Below, piece after piece: positions 63,622-64,000 of a stretch of 64,000 bases of DNA. Origin of the DNA: Tritonibacter horizontis (GTDB taxonomy: Bacteria > Pseudomonadota > Alphaproteobacteria > Rhodobacterales > Rhodobacteraceae); NCBI RefSeq assembly GCF_001518015.1, contig NZ_LPUY01000049.1, positions 1-64,000 of the forward strand, read 5' to 3'. Position 1 is the stretch's first letter. Each line of letters begins with the position of its first letter. Made by a program: the position numbers and the translations under genes. The notes under the pieces were generated by a model. It was not told the DNA's origin and searched no databases. It saw nothing but the letters and a program-made list of their open reading frames with translations.

Positions 63622-64000
63622 TCAGAATTTCCGGTCGGCGATCAGGCTTTTGTCCATGTTGGTCATGCGCAGATACTGGGTCAGGATATGGATGAAGGCC
63701 ATGTGGATGTCCTCCACCACGCCGTAATTCTGCGCGTTCACATGGGCGTTCACATCGGCAAGATCCTTGGACCGTCCACCGGAAAACCCGGTGAAGGAGA
63801 TCGACTTCAGCCCGAGATCCTTGGCCACCTGCAGGGCGCGGACCACGTTTTCGCTGTCGCCGGAGGAGCTGACGGTCCAGACCAGATCGCCGGGGCGGGC
63901 CATGGATTGCAGCTGATAGGCAAAAACCTCGTCATAGGAGATGTCGTTGGCCAGGGCCGAGTTCATCTCGGTATGGGCCGACAGTGACATGAAACGGGGC
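63622..64000 (-). CDS. SIS-domain sugar isomerase, GmhA-like (N-terminus beyond the window)
   Basis: The last 125 residues are present, and the frame is open through the right edge. VWTVSSSGDSENVVRAL is the phosphosugar-binding Ser-rich loop. LKSISFTGFSGGRSKDLADVNAHV and YGVVEDIHMAFIHILTQYL closely follow D-sedoheptulose-7-phosphate isomerase (GmhA) ends. It would provide a heptose or similar phosphate for the activation steps encoded downstream. Assignment within SIS isomerases is tentative. Confidence 0.75.
   Translation of the reverse strand, partial: PRFMSLSAHTEMNSALANDISYDEVFAYQLQSMARPGDLVWTVSSSGDSENVVRALQVAKDLGLKSISFTGFSGGRSKDLADVNAHVNAQNYGVVEDIHMAFIHILTQYLRMTNMDKSLIADRKF

Overview
The window is high-GC DNA from an alphaproteobacterium, most likely the Rhodobacteraceae (Roseobacter group), and it is part of a plasmid or chromid. 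The evidence is a replication initiator of the RepA (RPA) type, an iteron-and-DnaA-box origin and a parAB pair with palindromic parS-like repeats (30.4-34.7 kb). Gene content is of the extrachromosomal kind: surface polysaccharide synthesis and export, RTX-type secreted proteins, and a peptide natural-product cluster. No rRNA, tRNA, CRISPR array, transposase or integrase was seen.

Layout. 0-0.3 kb: the 3' end of an RTX protein. 0.4-8.3 kb, minus strand: an ABC exporter, three small precursor peptides (one only 54 codons long), and the lasso-peptide enzymes B1 (PqqD-like), B2 (transglutaminase-like protease) and C (asparagine-synthase-like cyclase), then an HPr-kinase-like protein and an ExoF-like outer-membrane polysaccharide export protein. 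8.8-23.7 kb: a Wzy-type exopolysaccharide set (polymerase/ligase, GT4, nucleotidyltransferase-fold protein, Wzc/ExoP-like co-polymerase, sulfotransferase, Tat-exported beta-helix protein, Wzx flippase, ExoY-like sugar transferase), interrupted by a 1174-residue PQQ-sugar-dehydrogenase/RTX protein. 23.9-30.3 kb: three serralysin-like M10 RTX metalloproteases that share an N-terminal MCxxC motif. 30.4-34.7 kb: replication and partition. 34.9-64 kb: an ABC-dependent capsule-type locus (KpsM, KpsE and KpsT homologues) with galactofuranosyltransferase-like enzymes, UDP-galactopyranose mutase, five consecutive sulfotransferase-like genes, several large multidomain glycosyltransferases, and a sugar-activation block (SIS isomerase, IMPase-like phosphatase, CMP-sugar cytidylyltransferase, 2-hydroxyacid dehydrogenase) that runs off the right edge.

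How it fits together. Two separate polysaccharide export routes (Wzx/Wzy/Wzc/OPX and KpsMTE) lie on either side of the replication module. The right-hand locus looks able to make a galactofuranose-containing, probably sulfated glycan that also carries a CMP-activated sugar. The most unusual system is the RiPP cluster at 2-8.3 kb. Its three precursors share a perfect lasso leader pattern and all end in Phe-Ser next to a kinase of the type known to phosphorylate C-terminal serines of lasso peptides. One predicted core fits a Gly1-Asp9 lasso, one has an off-register acceptor and two cysteines, and one is a Gly/His/Lys-rich peptide that cannot form a standard lasso ring.
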